Shown: piece after piece, positions 49,239 to 57,394 of the stretch
Position numbering within the stretch: the stretch's first letter is position 1
Layout of the letters: each line of letters starts with the position of its first letter
NCBI RefSeq assembly: GCF_000186865.1
Contig: NW_008705562.1
Location: forward strand, 1,002,398-1,066,397
Source of the DNA: Aureococcus anophagefferens
Lineage: Eukaryota; Sar; Pelagophyceae; Pelagomonadales; Pelagomonadaceae
Length of the DNA: 64,000 nucleotides
Reading direction: 5' to 3'
Notes under the pieces: generated by a model
Database searches by the model: none
What the model was told of the DNA's origin: nothing
Seen by the model: only the letters and a program-made list of their open reading frames with translations
Program-made: the position numbers and the translations under genes

Positions 49239-49906
49239 GGTTGAATCTGCGGGGGAATCGACGCGATCGGGACGTCGTCTCCGGAGCGAGCGACCTCGTC
49301 GTCGAGCGGAAGGGCGGGCGGTCGTACGGTCCGACGCCTCGCCGATCCGATACGACTTTCTTCGGCGACGGACGACCGCGGGCCCCCGGCGCCGGGACCG
49401 CCTCCCCCGCCGGGCGTTCACGATGGTCGAGGCCATGAGGCGGCCATGCGGGGAGGGGGCGGCACGGACGCGCCGCGACGAACAGACCATCGAAACGCAT
49501 CGAGCTCGGTTCGCCGATTTCAGGCGCTCGACGGGCCTCTCTTCGACGGTTGTCGCCCTCAGAGGGGGGGCGTGGCGGGTCGCGCGGGGGGTGGCAGGGT
49601 CTGGGGGCTGGAGTTGGCCCGTTTCGGCACAGGACATCGCGTTAAGCGCTCGGCGCCTAGGCGCCGCGCCGCAAATCTCCACTACTTAAGTACGACTCCA
49701 CGGCGTCATTGAGGCGTTCATCCGGCCTGTCCCATGGCCGGGGCGCTGGGTTGGCGCAGGGGGTCTGGGCGCGCGAGTCTGCCCGTTTGGCGGCCGAAGG
49801 CGACCTGGCCCTCGTTGCGCCGGGCGACGAGCACCGCGGGCACGGCCTCGCGCGCGTCGTCGCGGTCCAACATGTCCCGCCGGCGGGATATGTGGGCGGC
49901 GAAATG
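49239..49906. other. Intergenic, 668 bp
   Basis: This lies between the start of the transferase-kinase gene and the stop of the DUF4347 gene, both on the minus strand. Frames on either strand give Arg/Ala-rich translations with no family resemblance. It presumably holds the upstream promoter of the fusion gene and the 3' end of the DUF4347 transcript. I see no RNA gene or repeat in it. Confidence 0.4.
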
Positions 49907-50911
49907 TTACTGGATCGCGCAGCTCGGCGGGTCGTGGTTCTCGTGGTGGAAGCGCCCCGTCGGCCGGCCGCGGCGGACGCGGACGCGGCGGCCGCGCTTC
50001 TCCCGCTCGCGCCGCCGCCGGAGGAACTTGGAGAAGCCGTTGCGGAGCCCCGCGCGAAGGAGGCCGTCCCAGCGCACGAGGGCCGCGGCGTCGAAGTACG
50101 TCTCCGCCGCGTCGACGTCGTCGGTCTCGAGCGTCCAGTCGCCCCCGTGGCGCAAATTGCCCGTCACGTCCGTGCTCGCCGCGACGTCGACGCCGAGCGC
50201 TTTCTCCAACTGCTCCACGAGTGTGACGCCGTTGGGCGTCGCGGCGATGTCGCACGCGAGGAGGTCGACGCGCCGCAGGCCCTTCGCCCCCGCGATGGCC
50301 CGGAGGAGCGGCGCGGCGGCGCCGCCGGCGTCGAACGGCGCGCCGTCGACGGGGATCTCGAGCGCCTTCGCTATGGCCCAGGCTCCCGCCTCCGGCGGAC
50401 CGTGGTTGACGAGGGCGATCGTGTCCACGGCGCCGCCGAGCGCCTCGATCTTCGCCGCGACGGCCGCCGCGAGGCTCTCGGCGGTCGCCGTCTCCCACTC
50501 GTAGCGCAGCACCCACGCTTGGTCCCTCACCGCCGCGACGAGGTCCTCCTGGTCCGGCACGCGCGACGACACGAGGACGACGCGCGCCGTCGCCGTCGAT
50601 GCCGACGCGCAGGCGAATTTGTTGGGCAGCGCGACGGCGCGCGCGCGCGCCTCGCGGAGCTCGGCGTCGAGGGCGGCGACCTCGTCGTCGCGGTCGTGGT
50701 AGATCTGGCCCGCGGCCGCCCAGAGCGCCGCCTCGGCGCCGTCGCGCTGATCCTCGGGCAGCTCGTCGACCACGGGTCGGATGGCCTTGAGGAAGGCCGC
50801 CGCCGCCGCGGCGCTCACGTCGTAGTCGTCGTCGCCGCCGGGCACGTGTTCGGCCTCCTCGTCCGCGCTCGGCGCGTATTTCTCCTCCGACGACGACGCG
50901 GCGCTGCCCAT
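49907..50911 (-). CDS. DUF4347-domain protein, probably N-myristoylated
   Basis: 334 residues from the ATG at 50911. The N-terminus MGSAASSSEEK has Gly2 and Ser6, a good myristoylation signal, so membrane association is likely. A charged helix follows. DUF4347 sequence occupies about 108-290: VVLVSSRVPDQEDLVAAV, IALVNHGPPEAGAWAI, LRRVDLLACDIA, VAASTDVTGNL and GGDWTLETDD. In bacteria this domain sits at the N-terminus of large secreted adhesin-like proteins, and its function is not established. Here it is the only domain, which suggests acquisition from bacteria and re-use inside the cell. The C-terminus is very basic (KFLRRRREREKRGRRVRVRRGR). Confidence 0.8.
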   Translation of the reverse strand: MGSAASSSEEKYAPSADEEAEHVPGGDDDYDVSAAAAAAFLKAIRPVVDELPEDQRDGAEAALWAAAGQIYHDRDDEVAALDAELREARARAVALPNKFACASASTATARVVLVSSRVPDQEDLVAAVRDQAWVLRYEWETATAESLAAAVAAKIEALGGAVDTIALVNHGPPEAGAWAIAKALEIPVDGAPFDAGGAAAPLLRAIAGAKGLRRVDLLACDIAATPNGVTLVEQLEKALGVDVAASTDVTGNLRHGGDWTLETDDVDAAETYFDAAALVRWDGLLRAGLRNGFSKFLRRRREREKRGRRVRVRRGRPTGRFHHENHDPPSCAIQ

Positions 50912-50916
50912 GGCTC

Positions 50917-51045
50917 GTGCGAGCAGCCGGACTGCGTCGTTCTCGCAGCCGGGCTGCGTCGTCTCGGGCTGCGTCGTCTCGCAGCCGGGCCGCGTCGTTC
51001 TCGCAGCCGGGCTGCGTGTCGTCTCGCAGCGCTGCGTCGAGCTCC
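50917..51045. repeat. About 20-bp degenerate tandem repeat
   Basis: CTCGCAGCCGGGCTGCGTCG recurs about five times with small changes (GGGCTGCGTCGTCTCGCAGC and similar). It fills the spacer between the DUF4347 start and the stop of the LRR membrane gene. The unit contains a short palindrome (GCAGCCGGGCTGC), so single strands could fold into hairpins. Confidence 0.8.
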
Positions 51046-51070
51046 CGCGCTAGATCGATCGAGCCCAGAT

Positions 51071-53091
51071 TTACGGCCGGGGGTCCGGCGGCGGCGGCGC
51101 CGGGAGGAAGTGCCAGACGAGGCTCTTGAGGACGACGAGGGCGTAGAGGGCGGCGCCGAGGAGGGAGAAGCCGTGGGCGGCGACGTGGCCGTAGCCCGCG
51201 GCGACGTGGACGATGGCCGCGGCGACGTTCGCGAGCGCGCCCGCGGCGATGGTCTTGAACGCGCGGTCGCCGAGCGCGCGCCGCAGGGGCAGCGCGGCGA
51301 CGGCGGCGGCGTAGGAGCCCACGGCGAGGAGCGCCAGGGTCTCCACGGGCACGTACTTGCCCACGCGGAGCACGGGCGGGTCCGGGTCCGCGCGGCGGCT
51401 CGCGTGGAGCGCCGCCGCCGCCGCCGCCGCGAGGCCCGCGGCGCGGACGCGCGCGGTGGCCCGCGGGTCGAGGTCGAGGAAGGCGGCGAAGGGGTAGTGC
51501 GTCGCCACGAGAAGCAGCGCGGGCCCGCAGCGGTCGAGCGCGGACCGCGGCGGCGGCCGGGGCCGCCGCGGCGGCGCGGCGGCCGCGCCCGGCGGCCGCG
51601 GCCCGCGGCCCCGGTGGAGCCGCGCCAAAGCCGCGCCGTAGGACGCCTCGCGCAGGTGCGTCGCCACGGACGCGGCGAAGTAGGCCGCGTGGGCCAGGCC
51701 GTAGACGGCGAGCGCCGTCACGCAGGGCCCGTCCAACTCGAGCCGCTTCGCCTCGGACACGAGGAACCAGCCGAAGACGGGGAACGCGCCGAGGCCCACG
51801 GCGTGCAGGACCCCGCAGGCGACCTCGAGGCCGACGCAGTTGCCCCGCGCCTCGACCCTCAGCTTCGGCGCCGCGCCGCGCCGCCGCCACGGCGGCCACG
51901 CGTCCGCGCGCGCGCCGAGCCGCTTGAACCGCCGCACGGCCTGGGGCCCCAGGCCGTTGCCGCCGACGTCGAGCCGCTCGAGCCGCGGCGCGCCGGGCTT
52001 GCGCAGCGCGTGGAGCAGTCGCGCCGCGCCCTCGTCGCCGATGCCGCAGCCCGCGACCCTCAGCGCCGCGAGCGACGGCCGGAACGCCTTCGCGAGCCGG
52101 TCCGCGCCCGCGGGGCCCAGGGGCGCGCCGACGACGGCGAGGTAGGACAAACCTTTGCCGCCGCCCGCCGCGTGGAGCGCGTGGCCCAGCGCGCGCGCGC
52201 AGCAGCCCGGCGTGAGCCGCGACGCGTCGACGCCTGGGCAGGAAAAGAGTGCGAAATTTCCAACTTTGGAGGCTCATATCTCGGTCGCTTTCCACTCGTT
52301 TCGGCTAATTTTTGGACGAGCGATCATCTCTCGGAGCGCTCTCGACGCGTGGATGCTTTTTCCGGAACGCGCGCGCGCGGAACACTTATATTGAAGAGAG
52401 CTTGAATCACTCTTTTCCTGCTCCGGTCGACGCCCGCGAGGTCGAGCGCGCGGACGACGGACGACGCGTCGCAGACCGCGTCGACGACGGCTAACAAATC
52501 CGCGTCCGCGAAGGGCGCGCCGCCGCTCGACTCGTCGCTGGGCTTGACGCACGCGGAACCGAAGCGGAGCGCGCCGAGCACCGCGCCGTTCGCCGTCGTC
52601 GCGTAGCGCGCGCACGCGCGCGCGTAGGCGTCGAGCGCCGCGGCGGCGTCGTAGGGCTTCTCCGTGGCGTTGGGCGCCGGCGGCGATGGGGCGGCGTCGG
52701 ACGGCGGCGCAATCGGCGCCGCGAGCGCCCGCGTCGCCGCGGCCGCGAGCCGCGCGTCCCCGCGCGGCGCGTCGCGCGGGAAGAACGCGGCGACCACGGA
52801 CCGCAGGAAGCGGGCGACGCCGGCGGCGTAGGCCTCGCGCCGCGCGTAGAGCTGCTGCGTCTGCCGGACGAGCTGCGCGAGCCAGTCGCGCGGCTCCGGG
52901 GCGCTCGTGCGGTTCCACGGCGCCGGGCGCCGCGCGAGCGGCACGAGCAGCGGCGCCGACCGGTTGTTGGTTTCTATGAGCGGATGGAGGAACGTCGCGG
53001 GCGTCGCGGGCGTCGCGGGCGTCGCGTGCGTCTCCGCGCCGGCGTAAGCCGCCAAGAGGCCCAGCAACTGTAGCGCGATGGGAGCCCTCAT
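51071..53091 (-). CDS. Secretory LRR protein with C-terminal multi-pass membrane domain
   Basis: Exon 1 is 53091-52434 and exon 2 is 52233-51071. They join across an introner intron to exactly 607 codons (606 residues). A signal peptide (MRAPIALQLLGLLAAYAGA) is followed by a 9-bp DNA repeat encoding ATPATPATPAT and a helical lumenal region. LRRs of RNase-inhibitor type straddle the intron: VVRALDLAGVD | ASRLTPGCC, LSYLAVVGAPLGPAGADRL, LAALRVAGCGIGDEGAARLL, LERLDVGGNGLGPQAV. The C-terminal half has six or seven hydrophobic helices (LGAFPVFGWFLVS, VTALAVYGLAHAAYFAAS, LALLAVGSYAAAVAALPL, ALYALVVLKSLVWHFLP). Function is unknown; an LRR ectodomain with a membrane bundle suggests a receptor or adhesion role. 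Confidence 0.72.
52234..52433 (-). other. Introner-derived intron of the LRR membrane gene, GC-AG type
   Basis: 200 nt. On the minus strand exon 1 ends CTC GCG G, the intron starts GCGTCGAC in the upstream target copy and ends CCCAG, and exon 2 starts GC GTC GAC GCG. Exact removal keeps the LRR frame. The GT within the element end (AGA|GTGATT) is in the wrong phase for this acceptor, so the GC donor is the simplest reading. Confidence 0.7.
52235..52425 (-). mobile_element. Introner element IE3 (191 bp, diverged relative of IE1/IE2)
   Basis: The ends contain perfect inverted CAGGAAAAGAGTG / CACTCTTTTCCTG (13 bp), a few bases in from imperfect outer tips. The flanking 9-bp direct repeat GTCGACGCC is at 52226-52234 and 52426-52434. 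The terminal sequence differs from IE1/IE2, but the internal core TTCGGCTAATTTTTGGAC (52300-52317) is identical to IE1 and lies at a matching distance from the 5' splice end. An ATTGAAG...TTGAA block near the opposite end is also shared. Confidence 0.87.
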
Positions 53092-53790
53092 TGCGCCGGC
53101 GCGCCAAGCGGCTTGGAGTCAAACGTTTTTTGTTGACCTGCTCGGTGGCCTCGTCTTCCCAGCCTCGTGTCAAAGGACAAGGCTGTAGTCGACAAAGGGG
53201 CGGTGTCAATCCGGTTCCGCATCGTCAACGAGCTCCTGCCCAAGAGCACGATGCCGTCAGACGGCGGTCCCAGGTCGCGGACCCGTGAGGTCCCGGCTGC
53301 GTACGGACCCCTGAAGCGGTGATCCCCTCTGGGTGGCGGCGAACCGAGAAGGCCGCTCAAGTGAAAGGCGGGCGCCGGGGGGAGCGTGGGTGCTCTCTGA
53401 CCCTGACGGCGGCGTCGGCGCGGTGTCTAGAAACCTCGTGCGTTCTGGCCGTGTCCGGCGCCAATGCTGGATGGAAAACCGGACCCGTCCTGAGTATGGC
53501 ACGTCCGCGCGGGCCGCGAAGCGAGTCCACGGACTGCGAGTGAGCCCCCGCGCGCCTGGCCCCTCGGAGCTAGATGCCAGCCCGGCCGCCCGTGGCGGTC
53601 GCGGCTAGGCTTGGAGTCCCAGTGCAGCAATGCCTGGTGCCGCAAACCCCCCGGGTAGGCCCTCTAGCTGTTAACCCTGCCTAGCCTAGCTCCGGTTTCC
53701 CTCGGGCTTCCAACCATTCGGCTGCTTCCGACGCTGCGACTCGGCCGCTGCCTCGTCCAGCCATCTTCCGACCTCGCGCTGCGCTGCGCC
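53092..53790. promoter_or_regulatory. Divergent intergenic, 699 bp
   Basis: This lies between the starts of the LRR membrane gene (-) and the four-TM gene (+). Composition is mixed. Short frames give no recognisable protein. Probably promoters plus a long leader for the four-TM gene. I looked for rRNA- or tRNA-like segments and could not support any. Confidence 0.4.
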
Positions 53791-54468
53791 ATGGCGAACA
53801 TGGTGGCTCTCGCGATCGGCGCCTGCCTTGCGGCTCTTGGCCTCTTCGCCGCGATTAGCGCCGGCCTCCCCGACTGGGCGTACGTCTCACACGACATTAG
53901 TTTTGGGGGTTACGGGATCAAGTCCGAGTACACGGTGGGGCTGTACAAGGCCAACCACCATTTGGAGATGCACCTCCCTGAAATGAAATCGGAGACTGAC
54001 GACGATCACGACGTTCCGCAGACGGACGACGACAACGTCTTCGACGACGACGGCGACGACGACTTCAGCGCTGGAGACGACGACGACACCTATGCCTATT
54101 TTTACGTCAATCGCGCGTCGACGATTCTTCAGACCTTGTTCTTATTCTTCCTCGCCGCTTTCTATTTCTTTCTCGGGTTCACGGGGAAGCGCGTCAAAGG
54201 CGTCGAAATTGCAGGCGGCTGTTTGCTGGGAGTCTTGGGCATCTTTGGTCTTGCGGGAGCGGGCTACTGGAGGAACAAACTGACCGTCGATGATGATGTG
54301 CTCGTCGAGGAAAACAACCCTTGCACGGCCGGATGCGGTCTCGAGTTCTTCGTCGCCGTCTCTGCCGTCGTCATGGGCATCGGCATGTGCGGCGCTGCGT
54401 TCAAGGCACCTGCACTCGTGGAGAAGGGCGCCGGCGTCGAAGCCCCGACGGGGAGCGAGATGGCCTAA
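53791..54468 (+). CDS. Four-TM claudin/tetraspan-like membrane protein
   Basis: 225 residues. TM1 is ALAIGACLAALGLFAAISAG; the first loop is long and strongly acidic (TDDDHDV, TDDDNVFDDDGDDDF, AGDDDDTYAYF). TM2 is TLFLFFLAAFYFFLGF, TM3 IAGGCLLGVLGIFGLAGAGYW, and TM4 FFVAVSAVVMGIGMCGAAF. TM1-loop-TM2-TM3-loop-TM4 is the claudin/PMP22 layout, but the W-GLW-C-C signature of claudins is not present. The acidic loop could bind cations. The codon bias is milder than in neighbours. No family function is assigned. Confidence 0.75.
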   Translation: MANMVALAIGACLAALGLFAAISAGLPDWAYVSHDISFGGYGIKSEYTVGLYKANHHLEMHLPEMKSETDDDHDVPQTDDDNVFDDDGDDDFSAGDDDDTYAYFYVNRASTILQTLFLFFLAAFYFFLGFTGKRVKGVEIAGGCLLGVLGIFGLAGAGYWRNKLTVDDDVLVEENNPCTAGCGLEFFVAVSAVVMGIGMCGAAFKAPALVEKGAGVEAPTGSEMA

Positions 54469-54850
54469 GCAAAAGAGACGGGCCTGGCCGCCCCGTGACC
54501 GGTGAAAGCGGCGGCCAAGAAGACGGCCTCCCCCAGCGCCGCGATGCGAGCGGTTCCCCCCGCGCGAGAGGACGGCGCAGCTCCCCACCACGCGCGCGCG
54601 CCCTCACACTTCCGCCGGGAGCTCTAGACTCATGCTAAAACTGCCGCCGGGATACGAGCGTCGCAGGCTCCGCCTGCCTTCCCGCGCGCGCGCTCCGTCG
54701 GCTGGGTGGAATGATGTTCTAGTGGGAAACAACAGCACAGGGGTGCGGGAGCGGGCGCGGTCCGCGGTGGCTCGGGGCGGCCGGTGTGGTGGTGGCGATG
54801 GGGTGGTGGCGACGGCGCGTATCGTGTACAAGCGGGGTGTCGGCCGCGCC
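54469..54850. other. Convergent intergenic, 382 bp
   Basis: This holds the 3' ends of the four-TM gene (+) and the HAD-like gene (-). No conserved frame or repeat is seen. Confidence 0.4.
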
Positions 54851-56506
54851 TCATATGGCGGCGACCTTGGTGAAGGGCGAGAGCTGGGGGAGGAGCGGCG
54901 CGTCCGGCGGCGCGGCGGCCGCGTCGGCGGCGGCGGCGCGGAAGTGCTTGTTCGCGGGCCGCGAGAAGGGGGAGCGCTCCGTGGGCGTGTTCTCGTCGAG
55001 GCAGCGCAGGAGCTTGCGGCCCGCGCGGCCCGACGTGGGCGACCGCGGCGCCGAGTTGGCGTTCTCCGCGCCCTCGAGCGCCGGGCTCGGCGCCTGGGGC
55101 CGCGGCGCGGGGACGACGATGGGCCGGGGCCGCTCCTTGCGCGGCGCGTCGGCGTCGGGCGAGCCCGGCGCGGCGTCGCGGACGACGGCGACCGTCGCCA
55201 CCGCGGGCCGGCCCCGGCCCGGCGACGGCGGCGCGGGCCGCTTGAGCTGCGCGCAGCGGCCGACGGCCGCGGCGCGGGCCGGGGGCCGCGGCGGCAGCGC
55301 GACGCCGTCGTCCGCGGAGCCGCGCTCGTCGGCGAGGAGTTGGCGCACGAGCTCGGTCTCGGCGGCGTCGTCGAGGCGCCGCGCGGCGACGAAGCGGCCG
55401 CCGAAGGTGGGGTTCGCCTTGGCCGCGCGCGCGACGGACCGGTACGCGCCGCGGAGGCCGTCGAGGTCGAGCGCCGCCCACGAGTGGAGCCGCTCGGAGC
55501 ACGCGAGCCACTGGAGGATCTCGAGCACGCGGCGCTCGCTGTCCGACGCGAGGCCGCCCAGGGGCACGGCGACGCGCGCGGCGACGCGGAGCCGGTCGCC
55601 GAGCGATTCGTAGAGCACCGTCGCGTGCGCGGGCTTCGTCGACGACGCGAGGACGACGACGCAGCCCGTCGCCGCGACGACCCGCGCCGCGCGCGCGCCG
55701 ACGTCCCGCAACGCCCCGAGGTCCGTCGCGTGGCTCCGGAGGTCGAGGAAGAGCGCGCGGCCGGCGGACGCGGCCGGCGACCCGGGCGCGGACGACGACG
55801 GCGTGTGCGCGACGGAGCCCGCGGGCGTCGACGCCGCCGACACGGGCGCGGCGCGCGGCGCCGGCGCGGGGTCCGCCGCGCGGCGCGCGCAGCCCCGGAG
55901 CGTCGCCCCGTCGACGTAGGACAGGCGCAGGCCCGACGCCGTCGACGACGCCGTCTCCTCGCGCGCCGTGTCGACGACGAGGCCCGCGAAGGAGTCGCGG
56001 CTCAGCGCGAGGGACACGCCGCCGGCGACGGGCGGCGGCAGGGCGCGCACGGCGCCGTAGGCCTGGCGCGGCGCCGGCCAGTTCTCGAAGGCGACGGCGT
56101 GCGGCGCGCCCCGGCCCCGCGGCGCCGCGGCCGGCGCGCCGGCCGTCCGCCGCTGCTGCGACCGCGCGACCGCGGCGGCGGCGACGGCCGACGCGAAGCC
56201 GGACTGGGGGCCCGCGGCCTCGCGGCGCGCCCAGGCCGCCGCGGCGCCGCCGACCTCGGGGCCCCACGACACGCCCGGCGCCGCGGCCGGCGCCCGGCCG
56301 GGCGACGCGCGCTTCCGCCGCGCGCCCCGGGGCTTGGGGTCCGTCGACCCCTGCGTCACCACCGACGCGAGGTCGTCGGCGTCCGCGATGCACCGCGGGC
56401 TCAGCTGCCGCTCGCCCCCGGTGACCCGGCGGAAGAGCGAGAGGCCTTCGACGGTTCCGGAACCGTCGCCGGCGTCGCCGGCCGCGTCGGGCTCGGGCGC
56501 CCGCAT
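54851..56506 (-). CDS. Disordered protein with a degenerate HAD-like domain
   Basis: 551 residues from the ATG at 56506. The N- and C-terminal parts are Pro/Ala/Arg-rich and disordered. A central domain (about 245-345) reads RALFLDLRSHATDLGALRD, CVVVLASSTKPAHATVLYESL, VPLGGLASDSERRVLEILQWL and SWAALDLDGL. The order (Asp strand, Ser-Ser strand, R--EI-WL helix, Asp-Asp strand) resembles HAD-type domains with an SS(W)R motif. The first DxD is DLR, so phosphatase activity is doubtful. The C-terminus has LLRCLDENTPTERSPFS, a phosphorylation-prone stretch. The frame is open upstream of the ATG to TAG|GACGCC at 56542, giving DAFDIAKTLLSM. A first exon ending at ATG|GTGCGT (56768-56770) is possible. 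Confidence 0.55.
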   Translation of the reverse strand: MRAPEPDAAGDAGDGSGTVEGLSLFRRVTGGERQLSPRCIADADDLASVVTQGSTDPKPRGARRKRASPGRAPAAAPGVSWGPEVGGAAAAWARREAAGPQSGFASAVAAAAVARSQQRRTAGAPAAAPRGRGAPHAVAFENWPAPRQAYGAVRALPPPVAGGVSLALSRDSFAGLVVDTAREETASSTASGLRLSYVDGATLRGCARRAADPAPAPRAAPVSAASTPAGSVAHTPSSSAPGSPAASAGRALFLDLRSHATDLGALRDVGARAARVVAATGCVVVLASSTKPAHATVLYESLGDRLRVAARVAVPLGGLASDSERRVLEILQWLACSERLHSWAALDLDGLRGAYRSVARAAKANPTFGGRFVAARRLDDAAETELVRQLLADERGSADDGVALPPRPPARAAAVGRCAQLKRPAPPSPGRGRPAVATVAVVRDAAPGSPDADAPRKERPRPIVVPAPRPQAPSPALEGAENANSAPRSPTSGRAGRKLLRCLDENTPTERSPFSRPANKHFRAAAADAAAAPPDAPLLPQLSPFTKVAAI

Positions 56507-57394
56507 GGAGAGGAGCGTCTTGGCGATGTCAAAGGCGTCCTACGGCGCGGGGGCGAGGGTCGCGGCGGGGCCGCGAGGGCGGGGATCGGGGAAGGCGCGC
56601 GGGCGGGAGAGGCCGCGGCGGCGCGGCGCGCGCGCGGAGCCGCGCCTCTGGGGAGGCCGGCGCCGGGCGCGTGGGCCCGCGGGCGGGCCGCGGGTGCGCG
56701 CGGGATGCGGCGCCGGAGGGTGTGGCGTCGGGGGATTTCGGCAGCCGGGGGGGCGACGGCAACGCACCATCGTCGAGAATTGTTTCGCTGCTGCCGTGTC
56801 GCGGCGCACGGTGGGGCCGCGGCGGGCTCGCGGCGGCGCGCGGGCGAGAGCCGGATGCGTCGCCCGCTGGTTGGACGAGCGGGTCGGTTTGTCGCGCGGT
56901 CGGGGCGCGGCAATGAACGTTGTCGCTCTCGGCGGAGTTTTGTTGCGAGAGCGGCAGGCCGACTGATAAACTGCTTCAGGTGGAAGCCCATGATATGGTT
57001 TGCATGATTAGTGGTAATAAATCGGCGATTGGGTGGCCGTGGGGAGCTTTGATATTGAAATTAGCTCGATTAACGTTCACGCTGGGGGAATTTCTAAAAC
57101 AGATCCACGTCGTGGCGCCAACGCGCGAGACATACACAGCAGTTTTGAACGACCGGTAACAGCGCAGAAGCTTAACATTTTTTGTGTTGATGGCTCTCTC
57201 TCTCTCTCTCCTGTCCGGCTCGCCGACGCCCCGGCCCGCACGTCGAACGCCAGACGCCGGCCCGCCAGACCCCGCCTTTCTCCCCTCAAGAACCCCCACG
57301 CGCCCGCGACACCATACGCAACGCACACGCCGCGGTCCTCGTCGCGTTAGGCGAGCCCCGCGCGCGTCGCGCGCGCGGCCGGCGGCCCCGGTCC
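56507..57394. other. Intergenic, 888 bp, with possible 5' exon and low-GC patch
   Basis: The right part (56960-57180) is the least GC-rich stretch outside the introners and the gene R region (GATTAGTGGTAATAAATCGG). The left part may contain a first exon of the HAD-like gene (see that entry). A CT microsatellite lies at 57194-57211. No other gene can be supported. Confidence 0.4.
57194..57211 (+). repeat. (CT)n microsatellite
   Basis: Nine CT units in the 3' flank of the PP2C gene, which is on the opposite strand, where they read (AG)n. Confidence 0.9.

Noticed and set aside
49686..52295. 869-codon minus-strand frame covering the DUF4347 and LRR genes
   Set aside because: It is out of frame with both recognised proteins and consists of Arg-rich shadow translation.
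53200..53640. Possible structural RNA in the long divergent spacer
   Set aside because: I found no tRNA cloverleaf, conserved rRNA segment or snRNA box that could be supported by eye.
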